36,926 nucleotides of DNA from Methylobacterium haplocladii. Lineage in GTDB: Bacteria > Pseudomonadota > Alphaproteobacteria > Rhizobiales > Beijerinckiaceae. Below are positions 15,918 to 24,161 of the stretch, piece after piece. Numbering within the stretch: the stretch's first letter is position 1; each line of letters opens with the position of its first letter. The position numbers and the translations under genes were made by a program. The stretch is taken from positions 1 through 36,926 of the forward strand of contig NZ_BJZT01000048.1 in assembly GCF_007992175.1 (NCBI RefSeq), read 5' to 3'. The notes under the pieces are model-generated. The model worked only from the letters and a program-made list of their open reading frames with translations, was not told the origin of the DNA and did not search any database.

Positions 15918-17099
15918 TCAAGAGCGCGGCCGTGCCCAATCGTCCGGGAGCCCTGCGCCGCCGGCCCGCGTCGGGCTCGGGGCGTGCCGGCGCTCCGCAC
16001 GCCGGCGCAACACATAGAGCGTGATCCCTGTGGCTGCGAAGAGCGGCATCGCCAGGGCGGCGAGCGCGAAGATCAGGGCGAAGACGTCGCCGAAGAAGCG
16101 GCCGCGATGCACCTCCAGCATGTTGTCGGCGAGACGCTGGCCGAGCGGCTTGTCGTCGTAGCGCTTCGATCCGAGCACCGCGCCGGTCGCCGGATCGAAG
16201 GTGATCTCGTTGCGCGCCTTCGGATGGTCGGCGTCCCTGGCCAGCCAGCGGATGCGGATCGCGGTGGCGTCCGGACCCGGCAGGGTCAGGATGGCCAAAG
16301 CCGCCGCCCTGCCCTCGCCCTGCCGGAAGGCGGTCCAGGCCGCGTCGAGGGCCGGCTGCCCGTCCGGCCCCTTGCGGCCGAGCACCCGGCCCGCCTTCGC
16401 CTCCGGCGCCCTGCCGGTGAGGAGCCAAGTCGCGCCCGTGCGATACCAGTCGTAGGACCACCACAGGCCCGACAGCGCGATCACGAGGTAGACCGGCAGC
16501 ATCCAGGTGCCGACGATCGTGTGCAGCGACCACCAGCGCGCCCGGCCCGGCCGTGCGAGGTTCGGCTTCAGCCAGATCCGCCAGCGATGGATCTTGGGCC
16601 AGCGCAGATACAGGCCGGTGGCGATAAAGACGAGGAGCGCCAGCGCGCAGGCGCCGGTGATCTGCCGGCCCCAGCCCTTGCCCTCGCCGGGGATCAGCAG
16701 CCAGCGGTGCAGCTCGCGGATCGTCGCGAAGGTGGTTTCGCCGCGTGCCTCTCCGAGCTGCACGCCGTCATAGGGGTCGAGATAGACGGAAGGAGGACGC
16801 GCTCCGGTCTTCGCGTCGTAGACGAAGCGGGCGCGCACCGCCCGGCCCGGCTCACCGGCAAACGTCAGCGCGTTGACCTTCAGCGGCGGGCACGCCGCCT
16901 CGAGGCCCGCCACCAGCGCCTGCGGGCCGAGGACCGGGCGCTCGCGCACGGCGACCACGGCGCGGTCGGCGTTGAGGAGGTCGGTGATCGCCTCCTCGTA
17001 GCTCATCAGCGCCCCGGTCACGCCCATCAGCGCGAGCACCAGCCCGGCCGTGAGGCCGAGCGCCCAGTGCAGGCGGAACAGGATCGTTCGCAGGATCAT
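15918..17099 (-). CDS. PepSY-associated transmembrane protein, putative ferric-siderophore reductase
   Basis: This is a 393-aa protein. The start at 17099 is used because M-I-L-R-T-I-L-F-R-L-H-W-A-L-G-L-T-A-G is the standard N-terminus of the PepSY_TM family. There are four membrane segments (about 10-32, 145-165, 190-215 and 345-370). Histidines in the membrane parts (R-L-H-W, R-E-L-H-R-W-L-L, S-L-H-T-I-V-G-T-W, L-E-V-H-R-G) are suited to heme binding. Family members next to siderophore receptors are thought to reduce ferric siderophores in the inner membrane or periplasm. Here the gene follows the TonB-dependent receptor on the same strand after 129 bp, which fits that role. It probably shares the receptor's iron-regulated promoter. 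Confidence 0.88.
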   Translation of the reverse strand: MILRTILFRLHWALGLTAGLVLALMGVTGALMSYEEAITDLLNADRAVVAVRERPVLGPQALVAGLEAACPPLKVNALTFAGEPGRAVRARFVYDAKTGARPPSVYLDPYDGVQLGEARGETTFATIRELHRWLLIPGEGKGWGRQITGACALALLVFIATGLYLRWPKIHRWRIWLKPNLARPGRARWWSLHTIVGTWMLPVYLVIALSGLWWSYDWYRTGATWLLTGRAPEAKAGRVLGRKGPDGQPALDAAWTAFRQGEGRAAALAILTLPGPDATAIRIRWLARDADHPKARNEITFDPATGAVLGSKRYDDKPLGQRLADNMLEVHRGRFFGDVFALIFALAALAMPLFAATGITLYVLRRRAERRHAPSPTRAGGAGLPDDWARPRS

Positions 17100-17228
17100 C
17101 TTAGTGGCCCCCGTGACTGACGTCCCGAGGGCCGTCCGCCGCACGGGCGGCGGCGCGCAGTCGCGCTTGCCAACGGCCGATCGCTGGAAGAGTCGAAGCC
17201 AACGGTCGTTGGCCGAGAGCACATCGCC

Positions 17229-19364
17229 TCACCAGAAGACGCGGGCCGAGGCGATGGCCTGGAAGGGCTCGCCGACCTGGACGCCGAGATTCGTGCCGAT
17301 GGAGGAGCTGTAATAGGTCGTGTCCGTCAGGTTGCGCAGGTTCAGCTGCAGGGTCGTCGGCTGGCCGTGCACCGTGGTGTCGTAGGCGATGAAGGCGTCG
17401 GCGACCGCATAGTCGGGCAGCCGGAAGGTATTGACGGCGTTGCCCGGCCGCGCGCCGACGTAGCGTCCGCCGATGCCGGCCCGCAAGCGCCCGTCGCCGA
17501 CCGGGCCGAAATCGTGGGTCAGGAACACGGACGCGGTGTGCGGCGCCACGTTGAGCAGCTCGTTGCCCCTCAGCGTCGGATCGGCGGTGACCACCGCGTC
17601 GGTATAGGCGTAGGTGGCGATGACGCTCCAGTCCGGCGCGATCTGGCCGGCCACGTCCAGTTCGAAGCCGCGCGAATTCACCTTGCCGGCGGTACGGCTG
17701 AACGAGATGCCGCCGATCACCTCGGTGTAGAGCACGTTCGCCTTGTCGATGTCGTAGAGCGCGGCGGTGGCTGTGATGCCGTCGAAGACCTCGGCCTTCA
17801 GGCCGACCTCGTAGGCCTCGCCCTCCTCCGGCGGCAGCGCGCCGATGGCGCTGGCGATGGAGGAGTTCGGCCGGAAGGTCTGGCTGTAGGACGCGTAGAC
17901 CGACAGGCTCGGGGTCAGCAGGTAGACGAGGCCGAGGCGGGGCACCACGCGGCCGCCCGACACGTCGGTGTTGGTGTTGAACGGCCGGCCCTTGCCCGCG
18001 ATCTGCGAAAAATCCTGGTATCGCAGGCCGCCGACGAGCAGCAGCTGCTCGGTCAGCGCGATCGTGTCCTGCGCGTAGACCGAGGCCGTCGAGATCCGCT
18101 CGCGCTGGTCGCTGTCGACGGCCGAGACGGCGAAGCTCTGCGGCAGGCGGCCGTAGACCGGATTGAAGATGTCGAAGCGCGTGCTGTTCGGCCCGCGGAT
18201 CAGCCGCGTGCGCAGAACGTCCGAATAGTCGTACGACGCGCCGACCAGGAGGTCGTGCTCAACTCCGAAAAGGCTTTCCTTGCCGGTGACGTCCAGCCGG
18301 CCCGAATGCACCGAAAAGTTCGAGTCCTGGGTGGCGTCGGCCCGGCGCACCAGGGCGTTGGTGGCCGGGTTGTAGGAGATCACCCGGGCCTGGTTGTCCT
18401 GGTAGAAGTTGTTGCTGAAGGCGTAGTTCAGGTTCGCCTTCCAGGCCGCCCCGAGATCGTGCGCGATGTCGAGCCCGGCGACGTGGTTCTCGCCCGCGGT
18501 GATGTTGTAGCGCTCGTCGAAGCGGCGGTCGCGCGGCGTGTTCACCGGCTTGCCGCTGCGCAGATCGAAGATCGTGCCGCGGTCGAACGGGAACTTGTAG
18601 TGCGACCACTCGTAGGAGACCGTCACCCGGGTGTCGTCGCCCTGCCAGGTCAGCGAGGGGGCGACGACCTGCTGGTTCTGGGTGCCGAAGTTGCGCCAGT
18701 ACTCGGCATTGCGATGTTGCGCGATGAAGCGATAGGCGAGGTTGGTGCCCGCGATCGGCCCGGTCAGATCCGCCTCGATCCCCCCGCCGTCGAAGCTGGT
18801 GCCGAACACCTCGACGTAGCCCGCCTGCTCGAAGCGCGGCTTCTTGGTGACGATGTTGATGAGGCCGCCCGGATCGAGGATGCCGTAGAGGGCCGAGGCC
18901 GGGCCTTTCAGCACCTCGACGCGCTGCGTCGTCGGCATGAACGAGCGCGGCAATGCCGTCCTCAACCCATCGCGAAGAATCGAACCGTCGCGGTTGTCGC
19001 CGAAGCCGCGGCGGATGAAGGCGTCCTGCGTGCCGCCGAGCGTGTTGGTCTGGGTGATGCCGGAGACGTTGTAGAGCGCCTCGTCCAGGGTCCGCACTGC
19101 CTGGTCCTGCAGCGCCTGCTCGGTGACGACGGCCACCGCCTGCGGGATCCTGATGATCGGCGTCTCGGTGCCCATCGCGATCGAGGAGCGCACCGGCTGG
19201 TAGCCGCGCGAGACCGCCTTCCCGTCGCCGCTCACCGAGAGTTCGTCGAGGGCGATCACCGGATCGCTCGGTCCCTCCGCACTGGCCGGCAGAACCAGGG
19301 CCGGCATCAGAGCGGCGGCCAAGGCTCCGGCACCTAAGGCCCCGGCGGTGATCGTCCTCGACAT
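17229..19364 (-). CDS. TonB-dependent siderophore receptor
   Basis: This is a 711-aa outer-membrane protein. A signal peptide (residues 1-29, ending A-S-A-E) is followed by a TonB-box-like V-I-A-L-D-E-L-S-V-S-G. The plug domain (about 60-175) contains I-P-Q-A-V-A-V-V-T, the G-x-x-x-x-x-x-x-R-R-G-F-G-D-N motif and R-V-E-V-L-K-G-P-A-S-A-L-Y-G with P-G-G-L-I-N-I-V-T-K-K-P, the hallmark of ferrichrome/hydroxamate-type receptors. A long beta-barrel region follows, ending N-L-R-N-L-T-D-T-x-Y-Y and a terminal Trp; the final residue is more often Phe. The ligand cannot be deduced. A Fur-box-like sequence lies 139 bp upstream, and the PepSY gene follows. Confidence 0.94.
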   Translation of the reverse strand: MSRTITAGALGAGALAAALMPALVLPASAEGPSDPVIALDELSVSGDGKAVSRGYQPVRSSIAMGTETPIIRIPQAVAVVTEQALQDQAVRTLDEALYNVSGITQTNTLGGTQDAFIRRGFGDNRDGSILRDGLRTALPRSFMPTTQRVEVLKGPASALYGILDPGGLINIVTKKPRFEQAGYVEVFGTSFDGGGIEADLTGPIAGTNLAYRFIAQHRNAEYWRNFGTQNQQVVAPSLTWQGDDTRVTVSYEWSHYKFPFDRGTIFDLRSGKPVNTPRDRRFDERYNITAGENHVAGLDIAHDLGAAWKANLNYAFSNNFYQDNQARVISYNPATNALVRRADATQDSNFSVHSGRLDVTGKESLFGVEHDLLVGASYDYSDVLRTRLIRGPNSTRFDIFNPVYGRLPQSFAVSAVDSDQRERISTASVYAQDTIALTEQLLLVGGLRYQDFSQIAGKGRPFNTNTDVSGGRVVPRLGLVYLLTPSLSVYASYSQTFRPNSSIASAIGALPPEEGEAYEVGLKAEVFDGITATAALYDIDKANVLYTEVIGGISFSRTAGKVNSRGFELDVAGQIAPDWSVIATYAYTDAVVTADPTLRGNELLNVAPHTASVFLTHDFGPVGDGRLRAGIGGRYVGARPGNAVNTFRLPDYAVADAFIAYDTTVHGQPTTLQLNLRNLTDTTYYSSSIGTNLGVQVGEPFQAIASARVFW

Positions 19365-19727
19365 GGTGTGGTGCCTGTCCGGCGGATACGTCGCGCGCCG
19401 GGCCGATCCCGATGCCGCCTGGACGCCTCCATCGCCCGCCGCGGTAAGTCACGGCTTCGTGGGCGGTCAAATGCATTTATAGTTGTATCAGCTGCAAAAT
19501 CTTATAATTATAATCATTCTAATGATCCGGATTGAGCTTCTGGTCAATTATCGATCAAATATTGATGATTATAGTCAGTAAATCCTTTGGTCTGGGTTCC
19601 CGTTGATTGCGTGCATTTTCGGCTCGGTCTCGATGCGGGCCGCCGACCGGCACGACGGTTCGACGACGGCTGTGGCGGCCGGGACACGGGCGTCCGGGTC
19701 GACGCCCATGCGGCTCTGAAGCCTCCT
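19365..19727. other. AT-rich control region upstream of the siderophore receptor
   Basis: The 363-bp gap between the receptor and the DUF899 gene is strikingly AT-rich in its middle (about 19475-19585) compared with the rest of the window. It carries the Fur-box-like site described separately. No open reading frame with normal codon use was found in it. Confidence 0.5.
19503..19521. promoter_or_regulatory. Fur-box-like operator
   Basis: TATAATTATAATCATTCTA matches the classical 19-bp Fur consensus GATAATGATAATCATTATC at 15 of 19 positions. It is 139 bp upstream of the siderophore receptor start. In many Hyphomicrobiales, RirA or Irr, not Fur, controls iron uptake, so the regulator is uncertain. 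Confidence 0.5.
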
Positions 19728-20441
19728 TCAGTCGCAGCACGAACCGCGGGCCGGGGCGCCGTCGTACTCGTCGTGCAGCCGCACCCAGCTCATGGTGGCG
19801 GTCTCGTTGCGGCCCTTCGGGGCGAGGTCGAGCCAGTTGAAGGCGCCGACCAGGGTCTCCAGGCCGCGCGCGTAGGTCGAGTAGGTGTGGAACACCGCAC
19901 CCGTCTCGTCGCGGGCGAACAGGCTCGCCCCGGGCAGATCGGGGGCATTGGAGGCTTCGTCGCCGTAATTGTAGCTCGCGCCGGTTCCGTTGCGGAAGGA
20001 CACGCCGAAATCGGCGGTGAACGGACCGTCGCCCGCCGAGACCCAGGGGAAGCGCCAGCCGAGCCGCCGCTTCACTGCCGTGATCCGCTCGAGGGGTGCC
20101 CGCGAGATCGCGCAGAAGGCGAGGTCGGCCTGCTCGAAATGCTGCCGGGCGGCGTCGACATGATCGCCGATCAGCGAGCAGCCCGGGCAGATGTGATCGG
20201 AATCCGGGGCCAGCATGAAGTGATAGACCGCGAGCTGGCTCCGGCCCGCGAACAGCGCGCCGAGCCCCTTGCGGCCCTCCGGCGTGTCGAAGGCATAATC
20301 CGTCTCGACCCGGACCCACGGCATTTCGCGACGCGCGGCGCTGAGGGCGTCGCGCCGGTGGGTGAGATCACGCTCCTGCGCCAGCAGTGCCTTGCGGGCC
20401 GCGAGCCAGGTATCGCGGTCGACGATGGTGGGACGGGTCAT
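19728..20441 (-). CDS. DUF899 family thioredoxin-like protein
   Basis: This is a 237-aa cytoplasmic protein. The opening W-L-A-A-R-K-A-L-L-A-Q-E-R-D-L-T-H-R-R-D-x-L-S-A-A-R-R-E-M-P-W-V is the typical N-terminal helix of DUF899. A thioredoxin-fold core has a C-P-G-C pair (Cys85, Cys88). The characteristic F-H-T-Y-S-T-Y-A-R-G and W-L-D-L-A-P-K-G-R-N-E motifs are near the C-terminus. The family is uncharacterised and presumed redox-active. The start at 20441 is 2 bp after the DoxX stop codon, and GGAGG lies within the end of the doxX-like gene, so the two are translationally coupled. Confidence 0.9.
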   Translation of the reverse strand: MTRPTIVDRDTWLAARKALLAQERDLTHRRDALSAARREMPWVRVETDYAFDTPEGRKGLGALFAGRSQLAVYHFMLAPDSDHICPGCSLIGDHVDAARQHFEQADLAFCAISRAPLERITAVKRRLGWRFPWVSAGDGPFTADFGVSFRNGTGASYNYGDEASNAPDLPGASLFARDETGAVFHTYSTYARGLETLVGAFNWLDLAPKGRNETATMSWVRLHDEYDGAPARGSCCD

Positions 20442-20443
20442 CG

Positions 20444-20947
20444 CTATCCTCCTTGTCTCGGGCGGTGAAATGCCGGGCCGCGCTGCAAGGACGGGCGAGG
20501 GCTCGGAATCCCGACAGGCCGGCGACTGGGAATTTCAAGACGAATCGGAATCAGCGTACGCAGCCGAGCCTCGCGCAGGTAGAGGCCGCCCCACAGCAGC
20601 AGCCCGAGATAGAACCCGAACAGCAGGTGGCTGACGACCGGACTCCCGACGCGCAGATGCGTGGCCATCGCCCCGCCGAGATAGCCGGTGAGCAGGATCG
20701 CCCCGAGCACGGACGTCCGCGGCGTCGCGTAGAGCAGCGTGCAGACGAGCGTCACGATGCCGAGCCCGCGCGCCATCGCCTCGCTCGCCGGCCGGCCGAG
20801 TTGCGTCAGCGTCTCGGTGACGGGCGCGATCGGCACGAGTTTGATGCCGGCGTCGAACAGCAGAAAGGCGATCACGAGGCCGCTCATGACGCGGCCGGTG
20901 AGCGTCATGGTTCGCGAACCATCCGTGTGTGCTGCCTCGGTCCGCAT
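20444..20947 (-). CDS. DoxX-like integral membrane protein
   Basis: This is a 167-aa protein. The start at 20947 has GAGGGAC just upstream. There are four predicted membrane helices (about 16-35, 62-78, 83-102 and 108-128). The sequence pattern G-L-V-I-A-F-L-L-F-D-A-G-I-K-L and T-G-Y-L-G-G-A-M-A-T-H-L-R is typical of DoxX-like family members. The last 35 residues are basic and Pro/Arg-rich. DoxX proteins are linked to redox or thiol-stress systems, but the exact activity is unknown. It forms a unit with the DUF899 gene and is preceded by a promoter-like sequence shared with the sigma-factor operon, so it is a likely target of that sigma factor. Confidence 0.83.
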   Translation of the reverse strand: MRTEAAHTDGSRTMTLTGRVMSGLVIAFLLFDAGIKLVPIAPVTETLTQLGRPASEAMARGLGIVTLVCTLLYATPRTSVLGAILLTGYLGGAMATHLRVGSPVVSHLLFGFYLGLLLWGGLYLREARLRTLIPIRLEIPSRRPVGIPSPRPSLQRGPAFHRPRQGG

Positions 20948-20997
20948 GGAAATGTCCCTCGTTCCGGCGCGGCGCGCTGCGGCCTGCTCGCTCCGAG

Positions 20998-21024
20998 AAC
21001 GTGCCGCCAAGGCTCGTCCCGACA
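20998..21024 (-). promoter_or_regulatory. Candidate ECF42-type promoter upstream of doxX-like gene
   Basis: On the minus strand, TGTCGG (21024-21019) is followed after 17 bp by CGTT (21001-20998). The same TGTCGG-N17-CGTY arrangement precedes the YCII/sigma operon. It resembles the ECF42 promoter consensus as I recall it (TGTCGA in the -35 region). The -10 element is about 50 bp from the start codon. Confidence 0.5.
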
Positions 21025-21074
21025 GACCGGGCAATCACGAGGGACCATCGGCACCCGGGTGGCGCGGTGCCGGA

Positions 21075-22346
21075 TCAAGCGATCGATACGGCGCGTGCCG
21101 CCGGCGGCATCACCCCCAACCCGTCGAGCTGCATCCGGATAAAGGCCGCCTCCGCTGCGGTGCCGGCGAGCGCGATCGCCCGGTCGAAGCTGATCCGGGC
21201 CTCCTCGCTCCGGCCGAGTTCCTTCAGGAAGGCGCCGCGGGCGCCGTGGAAGTAGAAGTAGCCGGAGAGGTCCCTTTCCAGAGGCGCGATCAGCGCGAGT
21301 GCGTCTTCCGCACCGCGCGCCTTGAACACGGCCACCGCCCGGTTGAGCGTCGCCACGGGCGAGGGCTGCATCCGCTCCAGGCTCGCATAGAGGTGGTCGA
21401 TCTGCTGCCAGTCGGTCTCGGCGGCCGTTGCCGCGCAGGCGTGGAGGGCGGCGACCGCTCCTTGAATCTGGTAGGGGCCGGGCCGGTTGTGGCGCATCGC
21501 CTTGTCGAGGAGGGCGAGGCCTTCCCCGATCATGCCGCGATCCCACGTCGCGCGGTTCTGGTCCTCCAGCAGCACCACGGCGCCGTGGGCGTCGAAGCGG
21601 GCGGCGGTGCGCGCATGCTGCAGCAGCATCAGCGCGGCGAGGCCCATGATCTCGGGCTCCGCCGGGACGATCCTGAGCAGCAGCCGGACGAGGCGGATCG
21701 CCTCGTCGCAGAGGGGCGCGCGTGCCGCAGTCTGGTCGTAGCCGGCGGAATAGCCCTCGTTGAAGACGAGGTAGAGCATGGCCGCCACCGCCGCGAGGCG
21801 CTCGGCGCGCTCAGCGGGTCCCGGCGCCTCGAACGGAACTTCGGCCTTCGCCACACGCCCCTTGGCGCGGGTGATGCGCTGCTCCATCGCGCTCTCGCCG
21901 ACGAGAAACGCGCGGGCGATCCGTGCCACCGACAGGCCGGAGACGATGCGCAAGGCGAGCGCGATCTGCTGCGTGCGCGGCAGGTCCGGATGGCAGCAGA
22001 TGAACAGCAGCCGCAGGATGTCGTCGCGGTACGCCGCGCCGTCGAGACGTTCGGCGAGCGCGCTCTCCGCGTCCTCCAGATCCGAGAGTCGTTCCTCGTC
22101 CGGCAGGGCTTCGAGCCGGCTGCGCTTGCGCGCGGCGTCCACCCCGGCATTGCGCCCGACCAGGATCAGCCAGGCGGCGGTGTCGCGCGGGGGGCCGTTC
22201 TTCGGCCAGTTCGCCAGCGCCCGGAGACAGGCCTCCTGAAAGGCCTCCTCCGCCGTGTCGAGATCGCGGAAATACCGCAGCAGGGCGGCAACGGCGACGG
22301 GGCGCGCCCCGGTCAGCGCCTGCTCGATCCAGTCGAGATCGCTCAT
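21075..22346 (-). CDS. ECF RNA polymerase sigma factor, ECF42-like, with C-terminal TPR region
   Basis: This is a 423-aa protein. The N-terminal sigma region 2 (about 8-75) includes R-D-L-D-T-A-E-E-A-F-Q-E-A-C-L-R-A-L. Region 4 (about 105-165) includes A-L-A-L-R-I-V-S-G-L-S-V-A-R-I-A-R-A-F-L-V. The DUF6596 domain (about 180-280) has M-L-Y-L-V-F-N-E-G-Y and L-C-D-E-A-I-R-L. The C-terminus is helical and TPR-like. This architecture plus an adjacent DGPF/YCII gene defines the ECF42 group, which lacks a classical anti-sigma factor. The start codon overlaps the YCII stop by 4 bp. It probably directs its own operon and the downstream doxX-like/DUF899 pair. Confidence 0.92.
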   Translation of the reverse strand: MSDLDWIEQALTGARPVAVAALLRYFRDLDTAEEAFQEACLRALANWPKNGPPRDTAAWLILVGRNAGVDAARKRSRLEALPDEERLSDLEDAESALAERLDGAAYRDDILRLLFICCHPDLPRTQQIALALRIVSGLSVARIARAFLVGESAMEQRITRAKGRVAKAEVPFEAPGPAERAERLAAVAAMLYLVFNEGYSAGYDQTAARAPLCDEAIRLVRLLLRIVPAEPEIMGLAALMLLQHARTAARFDAHGAVVLLEDQNRATWDRGMIGEGLALLDKAMRHNRPGPYQIQGAVAALHACAATAAETDWQQIDHLYASLERMQPSPVATLNRAVAVFKARGAEDALALIAPLERDLSGYFYFHGARGAFLKELGRSEEARISFDRAIALAGTAAEAAFIRMQLDGLGVMPPAARAVSIA

Positions 22347-22717
22347 GGTCCTGCGGCTTTCGCATCGAAGAAGTTGGCGACGGGGCGCAGTTCGTAGCTG
22401 CCGCCGGGATTGGCCATGCCGAGCTCTTTCGCGATGGCGAGCGCCTCTTCCAGACCCGCGACCTCCACGAGGTAGAACCCGAGCAGCTGCTCCTTGGTCT
22501 CGGCGAAGGGGCCGTCGATGACGAGGGGCGGTTCGCGGTCCTTGCGCAACGTGGTGGCGGCGGTGGTCGGCATCAGCCGGGCCACCGGCCCGAGCCGGCC
22601 CTCGCGGGCCAACCGTTCCTGAACGACGGCGAGCCGCTGCATCACCGCGTCGTCCTGCTCCCGGCTCCAGGCGCAGACCGCATTCTCGTCGTGATAGCAA
22701 AGGATGGCGTAGAGCAT
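22343..22717 (-). CDS. YCII-related (DGPF domain) protein
   Basis: This is a 124-aa protein. The defining motif is present as V-I-D-G-P-F-A-E-T-K-E-Q-L-L-G-F-Y, and the C-terminal E-L-R-P-V is also usual. The N-terminus M-L-Y-A-I-L-C-Y-H-D-E matches the family. DGPF proteins have a ferredoxin-like fold, are usually multi-copy and are encoded next to ECF42 sigma factors. They may act as accessory stress proteins, though their biochemical role is not known. The gene overlaps the sigma factor gene by 4 bp, so the two are coupled. Confidence 0.93.
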   Translation of the reverse strand: MLYAILCYHDENAVCAWSREQDDAVMQRLAVVQERLAREGRLGPVARLMPTTAATTLRKDREPPLVIDGPFAETKEQLLGFYLVEVAGLEEALAIAKELGMANPGGSYELRPVANFFDAKAAGP

Positions 22718-22742
22718 CGCGGCAATCCCGTTTCGTCCCGAG

Positions 22743-22769
22743 GACGGACGAGACTAGCCGCTGCCGACA
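22743..22769 (-). promoter_or_regulatory. Candidate ECF42-type promoter upstream of YCII-sigma operon
   Basis: On the minus strand, TGTCGG (22769-22764) is followed after 17 bp by CGTC (22746-22743), about 25 bp from the YCII start codon. It has the same structure as the site upstream of the doxX-like gene, consistent with autoregulation by the sigma factor encoded in this operon. Confidence 0.55.
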
Positions 22770-22808
22770 CGGGGGTGCAAAAACGTCGCTCCGCCGTCGG
22801 CCGCTGAG

Positions 22809-22835
22809 ATTATGTGGGCAAAGTTCCCACATAAT
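22809..22835. promoter_or_regulatory. Perfect 10-bp inverted repeat, possible operator
   Basis: ATTATGTGGG (22809-22818) and CCCACATAAT (22826-22835) are separated by 7 bp, in the gap between the divergent YCII gene and the small ORF at 22887. It is AT-rich at its ends, centred about 65 bp upstream of the small ORF and about 105 bp from the YCII start. It looks like the target of a dimeric repressor or activator. The regulator is unknown. Confidence 0.55.
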
Positions 22836-22886
22836 TCCGCAACAATCGCTTCCTAGACATGGTCTCCGCCTGCAGGAGACCGATCG

Positions 22887-23099
22887 ATGCCCCCTCCCCG
22901 GCGGAGCCGCCTCCGCACCCACGAGATCCTGGTTCTCGCCTTCGGACTGGTCTGCGCCGGGGTCGTCGTGGCGACGGAGGACGCGCCGCGGATCATGCCG
23001 CCCGTGGTGTCCTACGGGGCCTTCGCGGCCGGGGCCGGGTCCCATGGCGGGCTCACCTCCGGCTGCCTCGGGATCGTGGGCCTGCTGCGATGCCGCTAG
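22887..23099 (+). CDS. Small hypothetical membrane protein, 70 aa
   Basis: This is a short ORF with AGGAG 9 nt upstream of the ATG. It starts with a basic N-terminus (P-P-P-R-R-S-R-L-R-T-H), followed by one hydrophobic segment (about 13-31, I-L-V-L-A-F-G-L-V-C-A-G-V-V-V-A) and a Gly-rich tail ending in L-R-C-R. It has no recognisable family. The position just after a perfect palindrome supports a real, regulated gene, but a short GC-rich ORF by chance cannot be excluded. Confidence 0.45.
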   Translation: MPPPRRSRLRTHEILVLAFGLVCAGVVVATEDAPRIMPPVVSYGAFAAGAGSHGGLTSGCLGIVGLLRCR

Positions 23100-23230
23100 C
23101 GGCACACTGCATCGTCGGTGTCGGATGCCCGCCCCCGGCCCTGCTCATCGTCGCTGCCGCGTGATAGGCGACGCGCCGGATCGGCCGACGGCACCCGGCG
23201 TGCCGCAACCCCGGCACGAGGACATCCCGG

Positions 23231-24112
23231 ATGAGCGACAACCAGCCGATCGCCCTGGCGCTGCACGGGGGAGCCATCGCCAACCGGCGTCGCGACTATG
23301 CCCGCGAGATCCCGCACATGCAGGGGCTCGTCGAGGCGGCCCGGGACCGCTTGCTGGCCGGAGCCTCCGCCCTCGACGTCGCGGTGGAGACGATCGCGGC
23401 CCTGGAGGCCTCGGGCCTCTACGCCGCCGGCCGGGGGGCGTCTCCCAACGGCGCCGGCCATTACGAACTCGATGCGAGCCTCGTCGACGGTACCACTGGC
23501 GCGGCCGGCGCGGTCGCGGCGCTGCAGGGCTTTCGGAGTCCGATCTTGGCGGCGCGCGCCGTGATGGAGGCGACCCCGCATGTCCTGCTGGCGGGGGACG
23601 GCGCCGCCGCGTTCGCGCACGAGCAAGGTCTCGCAGCCATCGATGACCGCGAGAACTGGTTCACCCATGCCGGGCTCGACGGCGGCCTGCCGCCGCCGGG
23701 CGAACTGGCGCACGGCACCGTCGGCTGCGTGGTCCGGGATGCGCAAGGCCGGCTTGCCGGGGGTACCTCCACCGGCGGCGTCTTCGGCAAGCTGCACGGC
23801 CGCGTCGGCGACACGCCCCTTGTCGGCGCCGGGGTCTGGGCCGACCGCCATGTCGCGGTGTCGAGCACCGGACAGGGCGAATACTTCATCCGCACCGCCG
23901 CCGCGGCCCAGGTGGCGATGCGGATGCGCTTCGGCCGGGAGAGCCTGGAGGACGCGACCCGGGGCGCGCTCGCCGACATCGCAGCGCTCGGCGGCGAGGG
24001 CGGCATGATCGCCATCGACGCGGAGGGCCACGTCGTGATGCGGTTCAATTCCGCGGGCCTGAAGCGCGCGGCTTTGCACCGCGACGGACGGATCGAGGTC
24101 GGGGCGTTCTGA
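23231..24112 (+). CDS. Isoaspartyl peptidase/L-asparaginase (Ntn hydrolase)
   Basis: This is a 293-aa protein, typical for plant-type asparaginases (IaaA family). It hydrolyses beta-aspartyl dipeptides and/or L-asparagine after autocleavage into two subunits. Motifs include the N-terminal A-L-H-G-G-A, the G-R-G-A-S-P-N-G-x-G-x-Y-E-L-D-A-S-L-V-D-G stretch and the cleavage/catalytic site H-G-T-V-G-C-V-V, where Thr163 should become the nucleophile of the beta subunit. T-S-T-G-G and the G-T/V-G-E-Y-F-I-R region complete the active site. There is no signal peptide, so it is cytoplasmic. It is probably a single transcription unit. Confidence 0.94.
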   Translation: MSDNQPIALALHGGAIANRRRDYAREIPHMQGLVEAARDRLLAGASALDVAVETIAALEASGLYAAGRGASPNGAGHYELDASLVDGTTGAAGAVAALQGFRSPILAARAVMEATPHVLLAGDGAAAFAHEQGLAAIDDRENWFTHAGLDGGLPPPGELAHGTVGCVVRDAQGRLAGGTSTGGVFGKLHGRVGDTPLVGAGVWADRHVAVSSTGQGEYFIRTAAAAQVAMRMRFGRESLEDATRGALADIAALGGEGGMIAIDAEGHVVMRFNSAGLKRAALHRDGRIEVGAF

Positions 24113-24161
24113 TTCTTTCGCCGGTCGATGGGTTCGGGCCATCGTAGGCCACCGACTCAGC

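Noticed and set aside
17367..19337. Open frame of 656 codons opposite the TonB-dependent receptor
   Set aside because: It is an antisense shadow, rich in Val/Asp/Arg/Gly from mirrored GC-rich codons, with no domain or signal.
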